Positions 8,291 to 16,772 of a stretch of 64,000 bases of DNA are shown in pieces. A program made the position numbers and the translations under genes. Origin of the DNA: Bacteroidia bacterium (GTDB taxonomy: Bacteria; Bacteroidota; Bacteroidia; CAIKAF01); the NCBI GenBank assembly GCA_016742095.1, contig JACVCJ010000013.1, forward strand, positions 35,086 to 99,085, given 5' to 3'. The notes beneath the pieces are model-generated. The model did no database searches, was not told where the DNA came from, and saw only the letters and a program-made list of their open reading frames with translations. Each line of letters begins with the position of its first letter. The stretch's first letter is position 1.

Positions 8291-10621
8291 CTATTGCATT
8301 ACCAGGATTTTAGCTACGTGCTTTACCTTTTTTTCGGTGCCGTTGGCAAATACCAGGTATATGCCGCTTTTGGCACGGTGCCCGCCGAACGATTCCATGT
8401 TCCATACCGCGGTGCCGCCGTTGGCAACGGTTTCGTAGATCAGCTGACCGTTCACGTCCGTAATTTTCACTTCGGCGTCCTGGGCCAGGTTCTTGATGGT
8501 CACATAACCCGTATAGCCCGGGCGTACCGGGTTGGGAAAGGCGTATACATCGCTGAACTGATCTTCGGCCTCCGTGGCGTCGGAGCGGTAGGCGCAGATA
8601 CCGATATCGGTACTGAAATACACATCGCCCGAAACACCGTCGATATCGGCGCTGTACACAATGTCCGAAAGCAGCGGACTGTTGGCCTTGGTAAAGGATT
8701 CGAGGATGGTAAACCCGTCGTCGCTGAGCAGGGTGGCGCCGGAACCTACCATGCTGATCCATTTGCGGTTCCCTCCGTCCACGGCAATGCCGTATACGTT
8801 GGCGCCCTTCAGCACGGGCTCGTTATTGCCGTCATCGGCCTTTACCACGGGTTGTGAGGCATCGATATTTACCCCGGATTCAAATACGGAAGAAGGATTG
8901 TAAAAAATGGTGAACCCGTCGCCGGTGCCCACCCATATTTCACCGTCCTTATCGCGAGCCATGGACGTTACCTGCAGCGAAGGCAGTTTGCCGCTGCCGA
9001 TGGCATTGGTAAGCAGGCGTATGTTCGAAATGGCGTAATCGGTATGTTTTATGGCCACGATGCCCTTGTTGTATACGGCCATCCAGAGTATTTCGTCGGT
9101 TACGGGTATAATTTTCACCACCCGGTCCGAACTGTTGATGCCCGGTACGGACACACTGCTGAAACTGCCGTCGGGCTTCATAATGGCCAGCGCTTTATTG
9201 GTGCCGGCATTGGCCATAAGCAGGTTGCCCTGGCTGTCGAAGGCCAGCGCATGGATCGAGGTGGAATTGGTATCTCCGAGTACACCGCCGGTTGTAGCGT
9301 TATTGTAAACATCGGTACATACATTGTCCTTAAAACGAAACAGTCCGCCCTGGTAAATGGCCGAGGCGTAATACACCGTAGGATCGGTGGGATGGCGTAT
9401 GATATCGTTGTAGTCGTAGGTGTTCTGCATCAGCGGCTGGTTGCTGCCGTTCTGGTATTTCCAGTCGGTACCGTCGTAAAAGAAGATCCCGTCGCTGTTG
9501 AGCACCGGTCCGAAACCGTTGTTCAGGCTGCCGGAAGCCACGGCGAGTTTCCCCTCGTACACGTCGATCTTGCGCGACTTGTTGGTAAAGGGCCCCTGCG
9601 GGTAAATGAGCCGGAACTCATTGGGCGCTGAACATACCAGCAAGCTGAAATACGCGTCCGGAACCCACACGCGGTTGTCACTGGTAACGATGGGCGTGCG
9701 CGGGTTCACGAAAAAGCTGTTCGAAACATTGATGTACGTAGAGCCGTCGGCATCTTTTACCACCACGCTGCCGTTGTTGCCGGAAGTGGGGGCGATGGTT
9801 ATGCAGAGCCTGTTACGACCGCTGTTGAGACCGTTGAGCGTTTTGCCGTAAAACTCCGTGAGCGGGGAAATACTGCCGCCGCCGTTCAGTACGAAAACGG
9901 TGTCCTTTTCATCGGCATTCAGGCTCAGTTTCCCGGAATACAGCGCATGGATCTTGCCGTTGTATTCGTCTACATGCGTATAGGAACCGGTATTCAGTCC
10001 GGGTACGGGTGTCCAGGACTCGAAATTTTCGAAGAGATTATTGTCCGAGTAGTAATAGACGCCCTTTTCGGTGGCGGCGTACATATTGTCGTCATCCACA
10101 AAAATGTCCTTTACACCGATCTCCGGGGCGTTCATGGGCTGAAATTTTACGGTGCCGATGAACTTGAAGGTATTCAGGTCATAACTGCTGATGCCGAAGC
10201 CTGCGCAGATATAGGCCATGTTGCGGTAGGTGGTAATGGAATAAATTTCCTTGTCGGAAACGGAGTTGGAGTTGATGATATCGGGGTAGTTGGAGAATGT
10301 ATTGTCTTTGTATACATCGATATTGCCGTTCTTGTAGCCGATGATCAGCGCTTCGGCGGTGCTGCTGTAGGCCAGGGCGGTAATGAACTGGTCGGCCATA
10401 CCATCTTCTTTGGCGAATCTGCGTATGGAAAGATCTTCCTTCGCCACGCGGTACAGGCCGGTCTTGGTGCCTATAAACACATATTCGCCGGCTTCGGCGG
10501 CAGTGTACGATTCGGAATAGGGAAGAAAACTCTGCCAGGAAAACATGGGGCCGTTCTGTGCATACGCCATGGCCAGCAAGCCTGTCAACAGCCCTGTAAG
10601 TATGGTCTTTTTCAGGTTCAT
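8291..10621 (-). CDS. porZ: Type IX secretion system protein PorZ
   Basis: PorZ is a surface component of the T9SS attachment machinery, in P. gingivalis linked to A-LPS supply for cargo. The 776-residue protein has a signal peptide (LLTGLLAMAYAQ). Its beta-propeller opens with W.SFLPYSES and repeated blades such as YVFIGTKTGLYRV, FAKEDGMADQFITALAYSS and ALIIGYKNGNIDVYK. It ends in a T9SS-type sorting domain (VYAFPNPVRPGYTGYVTIKNL, GHRAKSGIYLVFAN, KVKHVAKILVM). I chose the ATG at 10621, three codons inside the longest frame. A minus-strand TAATTTTG box lies at 10636-10643. Adjacency to recO supports the call. Confidence 0.87.
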   Translation of the reverse strand: MNLKKTILTGLLTGLLAMAYAQNGPMFSWQSFLPYSESYTAAEAGEYVFIGTKTGLYRVAKEDLSIRRFAKEDGMADQFITALAYSSTAEALIIGYKNGNIDVYKDNTFSNYPDIINSNSVSDKEIYSITTYRNMAYICAGFGISSYDLNTFKFIGTVKFQPMNAPEIGVKDIFVDDDNMYAATEKGVYYYSDNNLFENFESWTPVPGLNTGSYTHVDEYNGKIHALYSGKLSLNADEKDTVFVLNGGGSISPLTEFYGKTLNGLNSGRNRLCITIAPTSGNNGSVVVKDADGSTYINVSNSFFVNPRTPIVTSDNRVWVPDAYFSLLVCSAPNEFRLIYPQGPFTNKSRKIDVYEGKLAVASGSLNNGFGPVLNSDGIFFYDGTDWKYQNGSNQPLMQNTYDYNDIIRHPTDPTVYYASAIYQGGLFRFKDNVCTDVYNNATTGGVLGDTNSTSIHALAFDSQGNLLMANAGTNKALAIMKPDGSFSSVSVPGINSSDRVVKIIPVTDEILWMAVYNKGIVAIKHTDYAISNIRLLTNAIGSGKLPSLQVTSMARDKDGEIWVGTGDGFTIFYNPSSVFESGVNIDASQPVVKADDGNNEPVLKGANVYGIAVDGGNRKWISMVGSGATLLSDDGFTILESFTKANSPLLSDIVYSADIDGVSGDVYFSTDIGICAYRSDATEAEDQFSDVYAFPNPVRPGYTGYVTIKNLAQDAEVKITDVNGQLIYETVANGGTAVWNMESFGGHRAKSGIYLVFANGTEKKVKHVAKILVMQ

Positions 10622-10635
10622 GATCATCATTAACG

Positions 10636-10643
10636 CAAAATTA
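10636..10643 (-). promoter_or_regulatory. Bacteroidota -7 box upstream of porZ
   Basis: TAATTTTG on the minus strand fits the TAnnTTTG consensus and lies just upstream of the porZ start. No convincing -33 element is seen 19-21 bp further upstream. Confidence 0.4.
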
Positions 10644-10685
10644 GTGAAATTGGTGTGCGGGCTGCATTATATCCGCTAAAAATCC

Positions 10686-10693
10686 TACTTTTG
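10686..10693 (+). promoter_or_regulatory. -7 box of tRNA-Arg
   Basis: TACTTTTG matches TAnnTTTG and ends 6 bp before the mature 5' end of tRNA-Arg, as expected for a tRNA with a very short leader. No -33 TTTG is visible. Confidence 0.5.
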
Positions 10694-10699
10694 CAGCAC

Positions 10700-10772
10700 G
10701 CATCCGTAGTTCAATGGATAGAATAGCAGATTCCGGTTCTGTCGGTTGGGGGTTCGAGTCCCTCCGGATGCA
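10700..10772 (+). tRNA. tRNA-Arg (anticodon CCG)
   Basis: The acceptor stem is GCATCCG/CGGATGC with discriminator A. The D arm has GTTCAATGGATAGAAT. The anticodon stem GCAGA/TCTGT encloses TTCCGGT, giving anticodon CCG for codon CGG. The T arm is GGGGG TTCGAGT CCCTC. CCA is not encoded. Confidence 0.94.
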
Positions 10773-10802
10773 CAAAAGCTGTATAACTTTTTACACATGA
10801 AT

Positions 10803-10829
10803 ACCCGGACAGGATCCGGGTTTTTTTTT
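10803..10829 (+). terminator. Intrinsic terminator after tRNA-Arg
   Basis: ACCCGG pairs with CCGGGT around a 7-base loop and is followed by about eight T residues. Confidence 0.8.
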
Positions 10830-10924
10830 GCCGGTCTGTCAGAAATACTACCGATAATTTTTGCGGAAAAAATGAAATGCATTTTGTTTTTTAATTCCTT
10901 ATATTGAACTCAAATGTTATACCA

Positions 10925-12034
10925 ATGCCTTCTACTACAATATGTTCTGTTTGCCTTGAGAAAGAGAAAAAATCACTTGCCAAAAGAATAAAACGACGCA
11001 TTAACAGAGCGATTAATCGTCTTGGTTATTACTTTATGCTTAAACGACTCAGTCATGTCTGGGGGCGTTTCAGCATACTGATAATCTTATACCTGTTGCT
11101 TTGTATCTGCTGGTTCGTAATAAGAAATAATGCGGGGGGATTAAGAGGATTGCTAAATGGTCGGCTTAGGTTAAATGAGGGATTTTATGATTCCTGGTTC
11201 CCATCTTTTTCGGAAGATTTGTTTTTCTTCGGAATTGGTTTTATAGGTCTCATTCTTTCTACCAAATTGTTAAGAGAAGAGAGTTTTTACATCCGGGTGT
11301 CCTCACTTGCAAACGGCATTCATATGACAAAAGCTGCTGACAACCAGCTGCATCGGGAAATAAAAGCCATGCTTTCTTTTAACAAAATGTATAAAGTGAA
11401 TCTTAAAATCAAAGAGATTGATCCTGAAAAGAAACATATTTTCGTAAATGCACATATGACTTTTACTACGGTAAACATGTGTGAGGATGATGAAATACCG
11501 GTTAATATAAAGGCGAAAGTGGAACCGGGTCCCTGTGTGAGCGGGAAATGGGGTTATATATCCAAAATGTCGGTCGAGCATATAAATGGAAGAGCTAAGA
11601 AACAGCTGGTAGAACCAGTCCATATCTTCGATGGAGATGTTCAGGAGTTTAAGGGCCCGGAATCCTGGGAGCTTGAACTGGATTATCCTGTGCAGGGAAA
11701 CGGAATGGCAAAAATTTCTCTGTCCTTCAGTGTTTGGGTTCCCCTTGGTAGTGATTCCACGGATGAGAATAACTGGTTTTTAAGCGGAGTATTAGGTTAC
11801 ACGGAGAACTATAACTTTTTTTTAGAAAATCTTTTATCCGAACCGATTGCTTTTACGTATAAGTATAAACATAGAACTCCTTTTGAAATTGATTCTGAGG
11901 ATGAAATCAAAAAGGATGGAGTCATTCGTGGAAATGGTACCGAAAAATTAGTTTCTGATGTGATTTTCAATAAAAAGGATACCTCTAAGGTCTTATTCAA
12001 CACTTATAAAGAAGATGCTCAACAAAAAAAATAA
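10925..12034 (+). CDS. Two-helix membrane protein, unknown function
   Basis: I do not recognise this 369-residue protein. It begins MPSTTICSVCLEKEKK, with a CxxC followed by a very basic stretch. Hydrophobic helices follow at about residues 50-68 (ILIILYLLLCICWFVI) and 100-118 (LFFFGIGFIGLILS). The remaining 250 residues are soluble and look beta-rich, with no motif I can name. A TTG at 10904 would add seven residues; the ATG at 10925 is preferred. Base composition is visibly more AT-rich than in the flanking housekeeping genes, which suggests acquisition. Its end overlaps a tiny Gly-rich ORF, and tRNA-Arg lies just upstream. Confidence 0.65.
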   Translation: MPSTTICSVCLEKEKKSLAKRIKRRINRAINRLGYYFMLKRLSHVWGRFSILIILYLLLCICWFVIRNNAGGLRGLLNGRLRLNEGFYDSWFPSFSEDLFFFGIGFIGLILSTKLLREESFYIRVSSLANGIHMTKAADNQLHREIKAMLSFNKMYKVNLKIKEIDPEKKHIFVNAHMTFTTVNMCEDDEIPVNIKAKVEPGPCVSGKWGYISKMSVEHINGRAKKQLVEPVHIFDGDVQEFKGPESWELELDYPVQGNGMAKISLSFSVWVPLGSDSTDENNWFLSGVLGYTENYNFFLENLLSEPIAFTYKYKHRTPFEIDSEDEIKKDGVIRGNGTEKLVSDVIFNKKDTSKVLFNTYKEDAQQKK

Positions 12035-12086
12035 AAATCTCAGAAGCCCCGGAGGATGGGGCGGCGGTGGCGGCGGCAAACCGTAG
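12015..12086 (+). CDS. Candidate 23-residue Gly-rich microprotein
   Basis: An ATG at 12015, inside the last codons of the membrane-protein gene and in another frame, opens 23 codons. The peptide has a Lys/Asn-rich first half (MLNKKNKNLRS) and a Gly-rich second half (PGGWGGGGGGKP). The overlap would allow translational coupling, but no strong ribosome-binding site is visible. It could be a small secreted or modified peptide, or a chance frame. I have no family for it. Confidence 0.25.
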   Translation: MLNKKNKNLRSPGGWGGGGGGKP

Positions 12087-12178
12087 CTCCGTTATATGGC
12101 TCATAGTTAATTACTTTCATTAGGTGAGCATGAAACGGCGCTTTTTATTGTGCCGCGAAATTTAATATGTAGATCTTT

Positions 12179-12976
12179 TTACCGCACACTGATCTTCGTG
12201 ATCAGTTTTGCATAAATGGCGGGAAAGAACCGGCTCATAAATATACCAAACTTCTCCTTTTTGCCGGCGATCACCGCTTCATTCTTGCGTTTGCTCACTG
12301 CCCGCAGCACTTTCTGTGCAAAATGGGCGGGGTCTATGCCGCCGTCAGTGCCTTTGTCCATCTGGTTCAGCGGACTGCCGTCGCCGGTGAGGGCGTGCAT
12401 GGTAATGGGCGTGCGTACAAAGCCCGGACAGATAAGCGTAATCTGTACGGGTGTCTGGTGCAGCTCGGCCCGCAGGGAGTTGAAATAACCGTGCAGCGCA
12501 TGTTTGGAGGCCGCATAGCCCGAACGGTACGGGGTGCCCATTTTGCCCATAACGCTCGAAATAACTACGATCTGTCCGCTGCTGCTCTGCTTCAGGGCGG
12601 GGAGCAACAGTTTGGTAAGAAAGACCTGGCTGGTATAGTTCACCTGCATCAGCAGTTCGTCCACTTCGATCTTGCTTTCCTGCGCCAGGGCACGCTGACT
12701 GATGCCTGCGTTGTTCACAAGGATATCGAGCTTCTGCCCGGTCTGGACCAGTACCTCCGTAACGGCTTTCTGCACGGCAGCACGATCAGTAATGTCGAAA
12801 GGTGCCAGGAACACACGGGCCTTCTGCATACCGGAAGCTACGCGCTGTAGTTCGGCCAGCCGGCGACTGGAAAGAATAAGCGTACTGTTTTCGTGATCGA
12901 GCGCTTTGGCAAGCCCTTCGCCGATGCCGGAAGAGGCCCCGGTGACCCAGATGGTTTTATGAGAAAAATACTGCAT
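12179..12976 (-). CDS. Short-chain dehydrogenase/reductase (SDR)
   Basis: This is a 265-residue classical SDR oxidoreductase that uses NAD(P)H. It has the cofactor motif GASSGIGEGLAKAL, the NNAG motif (LVNNAGIS), the active-site Ser in VISSVMG and the catalytic YAASKHALHGYF (Tyr and Lys). A C-terminal extension with KRKNEAVIAGKKEKFGIF and basic segments ends in FPAIYAKLITKI, as in the YqjQ/DltE-like and DHRS7-like group whose members associate with membranes. The substrate is unknown. It is a stand-alone gene reading leftward. A short stem-loop at about 12135-12155 may end transcription. Confidence 0.88.
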   Translation of the reverse strand: MQYFSHKTIWVTGASSGIGEGLAKALDHENSTLILSSRRLAELQRVASGMQKARVFLAPFDITDRAAVQKAVTEVLVQTGQKLDILVNNAGISQRALAQESKIEVDELLMQVNYTSQVFLTKLLLPALKQSSSGQIVVISSVMGKMGTPYRSGYAASKHALHGYFNSLRAELHQTPVQITLICPGFVRTPITMHALTGDGSPLNQMDKGTDGGIDPAHFAQKVLRAVSKRKNEAVIAGKKEKFGIFMSRFFPAIYAKLITKISVR

Positions 12977-13012
12977 ACCGTATTGTTTTATGCAGTGGAA
13001 ATATACACAATT

Positions 13013-13759
13013 TTACCAGCCGCCGGATGCGCCTCCGCCCCCGGAGGAACCGCCGCCTCCGCCACTCCAGCCACCACCGCCGGACCAGCCTCCTCCACCG
13101 CCGCCCCAGCTGCTTCCGCCCCAGCCACCATAGTAGCCGCCGCTGTACCAGGTGCCTCCGCCGCCACGGCCGCTGCCGCTTTTGGGAAGTACTACCGATA
13201 GTACAATGATCACCAGCAGGATGATCACGACCAGGTGCCAGGTCCTGAAATGAAAGCTGTTATCCGCGTCGGCCGTGTATTCGCCGTGTATGGCGCTTAT
13301 TATGGAGTGTACGCCATTTACGATGCCCTGTTCGTAATTGCCTTCGCGGAAAGAAGGGATCATGTCCTTCTGTATGATCTTGCCGCAACGTGCGTCCGGA
13401 AGGGCGCCCTCGAGGCCGTGCCCGACCTCGATACGTACCTTTTTTTCATTGAGGGCGAAGACAATAAGTATACCGTTGTCTTTATCTTTTTGTCCCAGGG
13501 CATACTGCTCAAAGGCACGTACGGAATATTCCTCGATGGTCTCGTCGCCCAGTGTGCTGAGCGTAAGTATCACGATCTGGTTGGAAGTGCTGTCCTCTTC
13601 CTGCTGTATGGTAGCCTCGAGCATGCTTTCGGTGCTGGGGTCGAGTATACCGGCCTGGTCTGTGATGTGTGTCCTGCCCAGGGGCGGAATGGCCGTCTGT
13701 CCCGGAAGCAGGGTGAGGAAAACCAGCCAGAGAAAAGCTGCAAGAGCCGTTTTTTTCAT
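13013..13759 (-). CDS. TPM domain protein (YgcG family) with Gly-rich tail
   Basis: This 248-residue protein starts with a signal peptide (MKKTALAAFLWLVFLTLLPG) and holds a TPM domain. The domain runs from ITDQAGILDPSTESMLEATI through NQIVILTLSTLGDETIEEYSVRAF to DKDNGILIVFALNEKKVRIEVG. A transmembrane helix (HLVVIILLVIIVLSVVL) follows. The tail of about 50 residues is almost entirely Gly, Ser and Trp, typical of YgcG proteins. TPM proteins have been linked to photosystem repair in plants and to phosphatase activity in vitro; the bacterial role is unclear. The longer frame to 13795 overlaps the upstream gene, so I chose the ATG at 13759. It forms a pair with the next TPM gene. Confidence 0.85.
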   Translation of the reverse strand: MKKTALAAFLWLVFLTLLPGQTAIPPLGRTHITDQAGILDPSTESMLEATIQQEEDSTSNQIVILTLSTLGDETIEEYSVRAFEQYALGQKDKDNGILIVFALNEKKVRIEVGHGLEGALPDARCGKIIQKDMIPSFREGNYEQGIVNGVHSIISAIHGEYTADADNSFHFRTWHLVVIILLVIIVLSVVLPKSGSGRGGGGTWYSGGYYGGWGGSSWGGGGGGWSGGGGWSGGGGGSSGGGGASGGW

Positions 13760-13763
13760 GTTG

Positions 13764-14429
13764 CTATGCCAGGATAATATCGTTCGGTAATTCATTGGTA
13801 TCGTCGGGAGTGGCGCGGAAGCCGTTTTTCAGCAGCAGGTCGCGGCAGGCCGTAATGGCTTCCAGGGTGCCGTCGGCGGGTTTTTTACGTTTGATGCCCG
13901 CCACGATCATACCTGTGACCGCTTTCCATTCCTTGTCCTTTACGCGCGCTTTGATGCCGGTATCGGGCAATATGTATACCTGGTGCTCCAGCAGGCTTAT
14001 ATAGATAAGTATACCGGTGCGCTGCCGGGTGGCAAATATCTCTTTTTCGAGAAAAATGGTTTCGGCTTTTTCTTTCACGGATTCCGTACGCGATTTTTTG
14101 CGGCTGAATAAACGTTTCAGTGCAAAGGAACGCGATGTGAGCAGAGCGCCCCCGATAAATAAGATGGATTGCAGAAGTACAAGGTAATTTACCTGGAAAA
14201 AGGCGATGAATGAGTTTTTATAGAAGAGTTCTTCCACCAGCAGGTACACCAGGGTGCCCGTCCACATGAACCATACGCCGCCCCAGAGCGCCGCCGAGGT
14301 ATAGGTGTTGCTGGCCGTGGCGTAGGCAATACGTATTTCGCCCGAAATTTCATGCTCGCAATCCACAATACGCTGCTGGATGGCCTGGAGCTCTACATCG
14401 CTGAAAATGAATTTTTTGTTGAATAGCAT
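13764..14429 (-). CDS. TPM domain membrane protein
   Basis: This 221-residue protein is the membrane-anchored TPM partner commonly found beside a YgcG-type protein. The TPM domain is split by two membrane helices. An N-terminal part (DVELQAIQQRIVDCEHEISGEIRIAY) leads into helices at about residues 48-67 and 79-98. The domain then resumes with KAETIFLEKEIFATRQRTGILIYISLLEHQVYILPD. The C-terminal part has ITACRDLLLKNGF. It ends 4 bp upstream of the YgcG-like gene, so the pair is very likely one operon. No signal peptide is needed, since the helices place it in the inner membrane. Function is unknown. Confidence 0.8.
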   Translation of the reverse strand: MLFNKKFIFSDVELQAIQQRIVDCEHEISGEIRIAYATASNTYTSAALWGGVWFMWTGTLVYLLVEELFYKNSFIAFFQVNYLVLLQSILFIGGALLTSRSFALKRLFSRKKSRTESVKEKAETIFLEKEIFATRQRTGILIYISLLEHQVYILPDTGIKARVKDKEWKAVTGMIVAGIKRKKPADGTLEAITACRDLLLKNGFRATPDDTNELPNDIILA

Positions 14430-14505
14430 TACAAACCTGGAATGATCGTTTAGTGAAATTATTCCTAATTAACGATAAAAGTACGCTTTTTGCCTAAAAT
14501 GTACA

Positions 14506-14513
14506 TACCTTTG
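14506..14513 (+). promoter_or_regulatory. -7 box upstream of the thioredoxin gene
   Basis: TACCTTTG matches TAnnTTTG and lies 18 bp before the ATG at 14532. It falls inside the longer alternative frame starting at 14490, which supports the internal start. Confidence 0.5.
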
Positions 14514-14531
14514 TATTCACTTAGGAATTAT

Positions 14532-14849
14532 ATGCCTTCTGAATCAAAATTAATGGAAGCCGTTGAAGGCAACCAGTTTGTTTTTATCGAATTCTATGCC
14601 GACTGGTGTTCACCCTGTAAGCTTATGAATTCTGTATTGAAAAAGGTGGAGTCGACCTTCGGAGACCGTATCCGGGTCATCAAGGCCGATGTGGAAAAAT
14701 CGCCCGTAATGCGCGAGAAGTACAACATCGAAGGTCTGCCTACCAGTATGCTCTTTTATAACGGTGAATGTATCTGGAGACGTTCCGGTGCATTGCCCGA
14801 AAGTTACGTTATTGCCGAACTGGACGCCAAGCTGTCCGTTCAGATCTGA
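14532..14849 (+). CDS. Thioredoxin-like protein
   Basis: This is a cytoplasmic thioredoxin-fold protein of 105 residues, the normal thioredoxin size. The active site is FYADWCSPCKLM, with CSPC instead of the classical CGPC, which probably shifts the redox potential. IKADVEKSPVMREKYNIEGLPTSMLFYNGE carries the cis-Pro. It may serve general disulfide reduction. I chose the ATG at 14532 because a -7 promoter box lies between it and the upstream in-frame ATG at 14490. Its 3' end overlaps the convergent polysaccharide deacetylase gene by 10 bp. Confidence 0.88.
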   Translation: MPSESKLMEAVEGNQFVFIEFYADWCSPCKLMNSVLKKVESTFGDRIRVIKADVEKSPVMREKYNIEGLPTSMLFYNGECIWRRSGALPESYVIAELDAKLSVQI

Positions 14850-15472
14850 TCCAGCGATTTACTTTGCAGTCCGCAGCTGCCCAGGAATTCCATGTAGGCC
14901 GGTAACACCTGCCGTAACATGGGAAGACAACGCGCGCTGTCGTGAAATACGATCACGGAACCCCGTCGCGTCTGTTTTTTCAGCTTCTGCAGGCAGGCTT
15001 CTGCATGCCAGTCTGTGCGGTAATCTTCTGCGATCACGTCCCACAGCACTACGCGGTACTGGCGGCGCAAACGCAGGTACTGTGCGGGTGTGATACGTCC
15101 GTACGGCGGACGGAACAGCGGTCTGTAGGCCGGGTTCGGAGCCAGGGCAAGCCGGCAGTGTTCGGTATCGGCCAGGTATTGCCGCAGCGGGGTATGAAAA
15201 CCGTTGAGGTGCTTCATGGTATGATTGCCCAGGCAGTGGCCCCCGGCGGCGATCTGCTCCAGCAACTGAGGATATTTCTGGGCATTTTCGCCCACCGCAA
15301 AAAAAGTGGCCTCTGCGTTGTGTGCGGCCAGGGTCTGCAGTACAAAAGCCGTGGCCTGCGGATCGGGACCATCGTCAAAAGTGAGGTATACCGCGTTTCC
15401 GCGGGCATCGCCGCGGAAGATGATCCCCGGGAACAGCCACTGGGCGGGTATGGGCGTCCGGGGCAGCGGCAT
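14840..15472 (-). CDS. Polysaccharide deacetylase (NodB-type, CE4)
   Basis: This 210-residue protein has the CE4 fold motifs in order: LTFDDGPDP (metal and base Asp pair), GNHTMKH (the two zinc His), RPPYGRITP (Arg-Pro-Pro-Tyr), VLWDVIAEDYRTDW and a final VIVFHDSARCLPML with the catalytic His. CE4 enzymes remove N- or O-acetyl groups from peptidoglycan, chitin or similar glycans. No clear signal peptide is visible, so where it works is uncertain. It follows the polyprenyl synthase gene by 3 bp on the same strand, and the two are probably co-transcribed. Confidence 0.9.
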   Translation of the reverse strand: MPLPRTPIPAQWLFPGIIFRGDARGNAVYLTFDDGPDPQATAFVLQTLAAHNAEATFFAVGENAQKYPQLLEQIAAGGHCLGNHTMKHLNGFHTPLRQYLADTEHCRLALAPNPAYRPLFRPPYGRITPAQYLRLRRQYRVVLWDVIAEDYRTDWHAEACLQKLKKQTRRGSVIVFHDSARCLPMLRQVLPAYMEFLGSCGLQSKSLDQI

Positions 15473-15475
15473 GTT

Positions 15476-16450
15476 TTAGAAATTACGTTCTATGGAAAAA
15501 TTAACCAGGTCGGCCAGTGATCTTTTGTATACACTGTCGGGGAAGGCATTCAGCATCTGCAAGGCCTCGTCGCGGTACCAGAACATTTTTTCCTCGGCGT
15601 ATTTCAGTCCGCCGGAATGTCTTACAAAATCGAGCACTTCCTCTACTTTCTTAGGATCGTTGTTGTTGTTCTTTACCGTAGAGATCACCCGTTTTTTGGT
15701 TTTGGCGTCGGCGGTGGAAAGGGCATTGATGAGAGGCAGGGTCATTTTCTGCTCCTTTATGTCGATGCCGGTGGGTTTACCGATGAGCGACGACTGCGCA
15801 TAATCGAACAGGTCGTCCTTGATCTGGAAGGCGATGCCCACGTACTCGCCGAAACGCTGCATGATTTCCACCGTTTTTTCATCGGCGCCGGTCGAGAGGG
15901 CTCCGCAGGCGCAGCAGGACGCAATGAGGGACGCCGTTTTGCGGCGGATGATCTCAAAGTAAACGTCTTCGGTAATGTCCAGGCGGCGGGCCTTTTCGAT
16001 CTGCAGCAGCTCACCCTCGCTCATGAGGCGTACGGCCTCACTGGTTACGCGCAGCAGGTCGTGGTCGCTGTTGTTCACGGAAAGCAGCAGTCCTTTCGAA
16101 AGCAGGAAATCCCCGATAAGTACGGCTATCTTGTTCTTCCACAAAGCATTGATGGAGAAGAACCCGCGGCGTTCATTGCTGTCGTCCACCACGTCGTCGT
16201 GTACCAGGGTGGCGGTATGCAGCAGTTCAATAAGGGTGGCGGCCCGGTCGGTACGCTCTGAAATGGTTCCGCAGGTGCCGGCCGATAAAAAGACGAACAT
16301 GGGCCGAACCTGTTTGCCTTTACGTTTTACGATATAGCGCGTTACGGTATCGAGCAGGTATACATTGCTTTTCATACTGTCTCTGAACAGCTGATCAAAG
16401 CGTTGCATATCGGCCTTTACCGGTTCCTGAATTTGTTTTAGGGATAACAT
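15476..16450 (-). CDS. Polyprenyl diphosphate synthase
   Basis: This is a trans-prenyltransferase of 324 residues that elongates allylic diphosphates. It probably makes the side chain of menaquinone, since it has the length and sequence pattern of octaprenyl/heptaprenyl synthases. The first Asp-rich motif is LVHDDVVDDSNERRG, IGDFLLSKG follows, and the second Asp-rich motif is IAFQIKDDLFDYA. KGKQVRPMFVFLSA is the substrate-binding start. The product length cannot be read with certainty. It heads a two-gene unit with the deacetylase. Confidence 0.9.
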   Translation of the reverse strand: MLSLKQIQEPVKADMQRFDQLFRDSMKSNVYLLDTVTRYIVKRKGKQVRPMFVFLSAGTCGTISERTDRAATLIELLHTATLVHDDVVDDSNERRGFFSINALWKNKIAVLIGDFLLSKGLLLSVNNSDHDLLRVTSEAVRLMSEGELLQIEKARRLDITEDVYFEIIRRKTASLIASCCACGALSTGADEKTVEIMQRFGEYVGIAFQIKDDLFDYAQSSLIGKPTGIDIKEQKMTLPLINALSTADAKTKKRVISTVKNNNNDPKKVEEVLDFVRHSGGLKYAEEKMFWYRDEALQMLNAFPDSVYKRSLADLVNFSIERNF

Positions 16451-16772
16451 ACCGCCGGTAAAAATAGAGATTCCTCTCTGATTTTACGAATTTATACGAC
16501 GGCCTGCCGGCGGATTTTTTACCCGGAACGACAGATGGTTTTCAACACATTAAAAAACCTTGCTGCGGGCACTCAGCGTGTAAAATCGCTGAGGAAACCG
16601 TTTGTTTAACTTTAGGCTGAAAAAAGTGCGTATACGTTAATTTAATACGCCGAATGTAACCATACAGGCCTATTCCTCGTATTTTTGTATACATATTGAT
16701 CAGGAACGCTCTGTTTTTCAAAAAATGCCGGTCGTTTGCCCTCCCGCATCATTTTTTGGATCTCAGAAGTTT
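16451..16772. other. Intergenic region between divergent genes
   Basis: This 322-bp region separates the leftward polyprenyl synthase gene from the rightward broken T9SS protein. It holds one -7 box (16680-16687) and no other gene that I can support. Confidence 0.5.
16680..16687 (+). promoter_or_regulatory. -7 box upstream of the broken T9SS protein
   Basis: TATTTTTG fits TAnnTTTG about 85 bp upstream of the likely ATG at 16773. No -33 element is seen. Confidence 0.35.
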
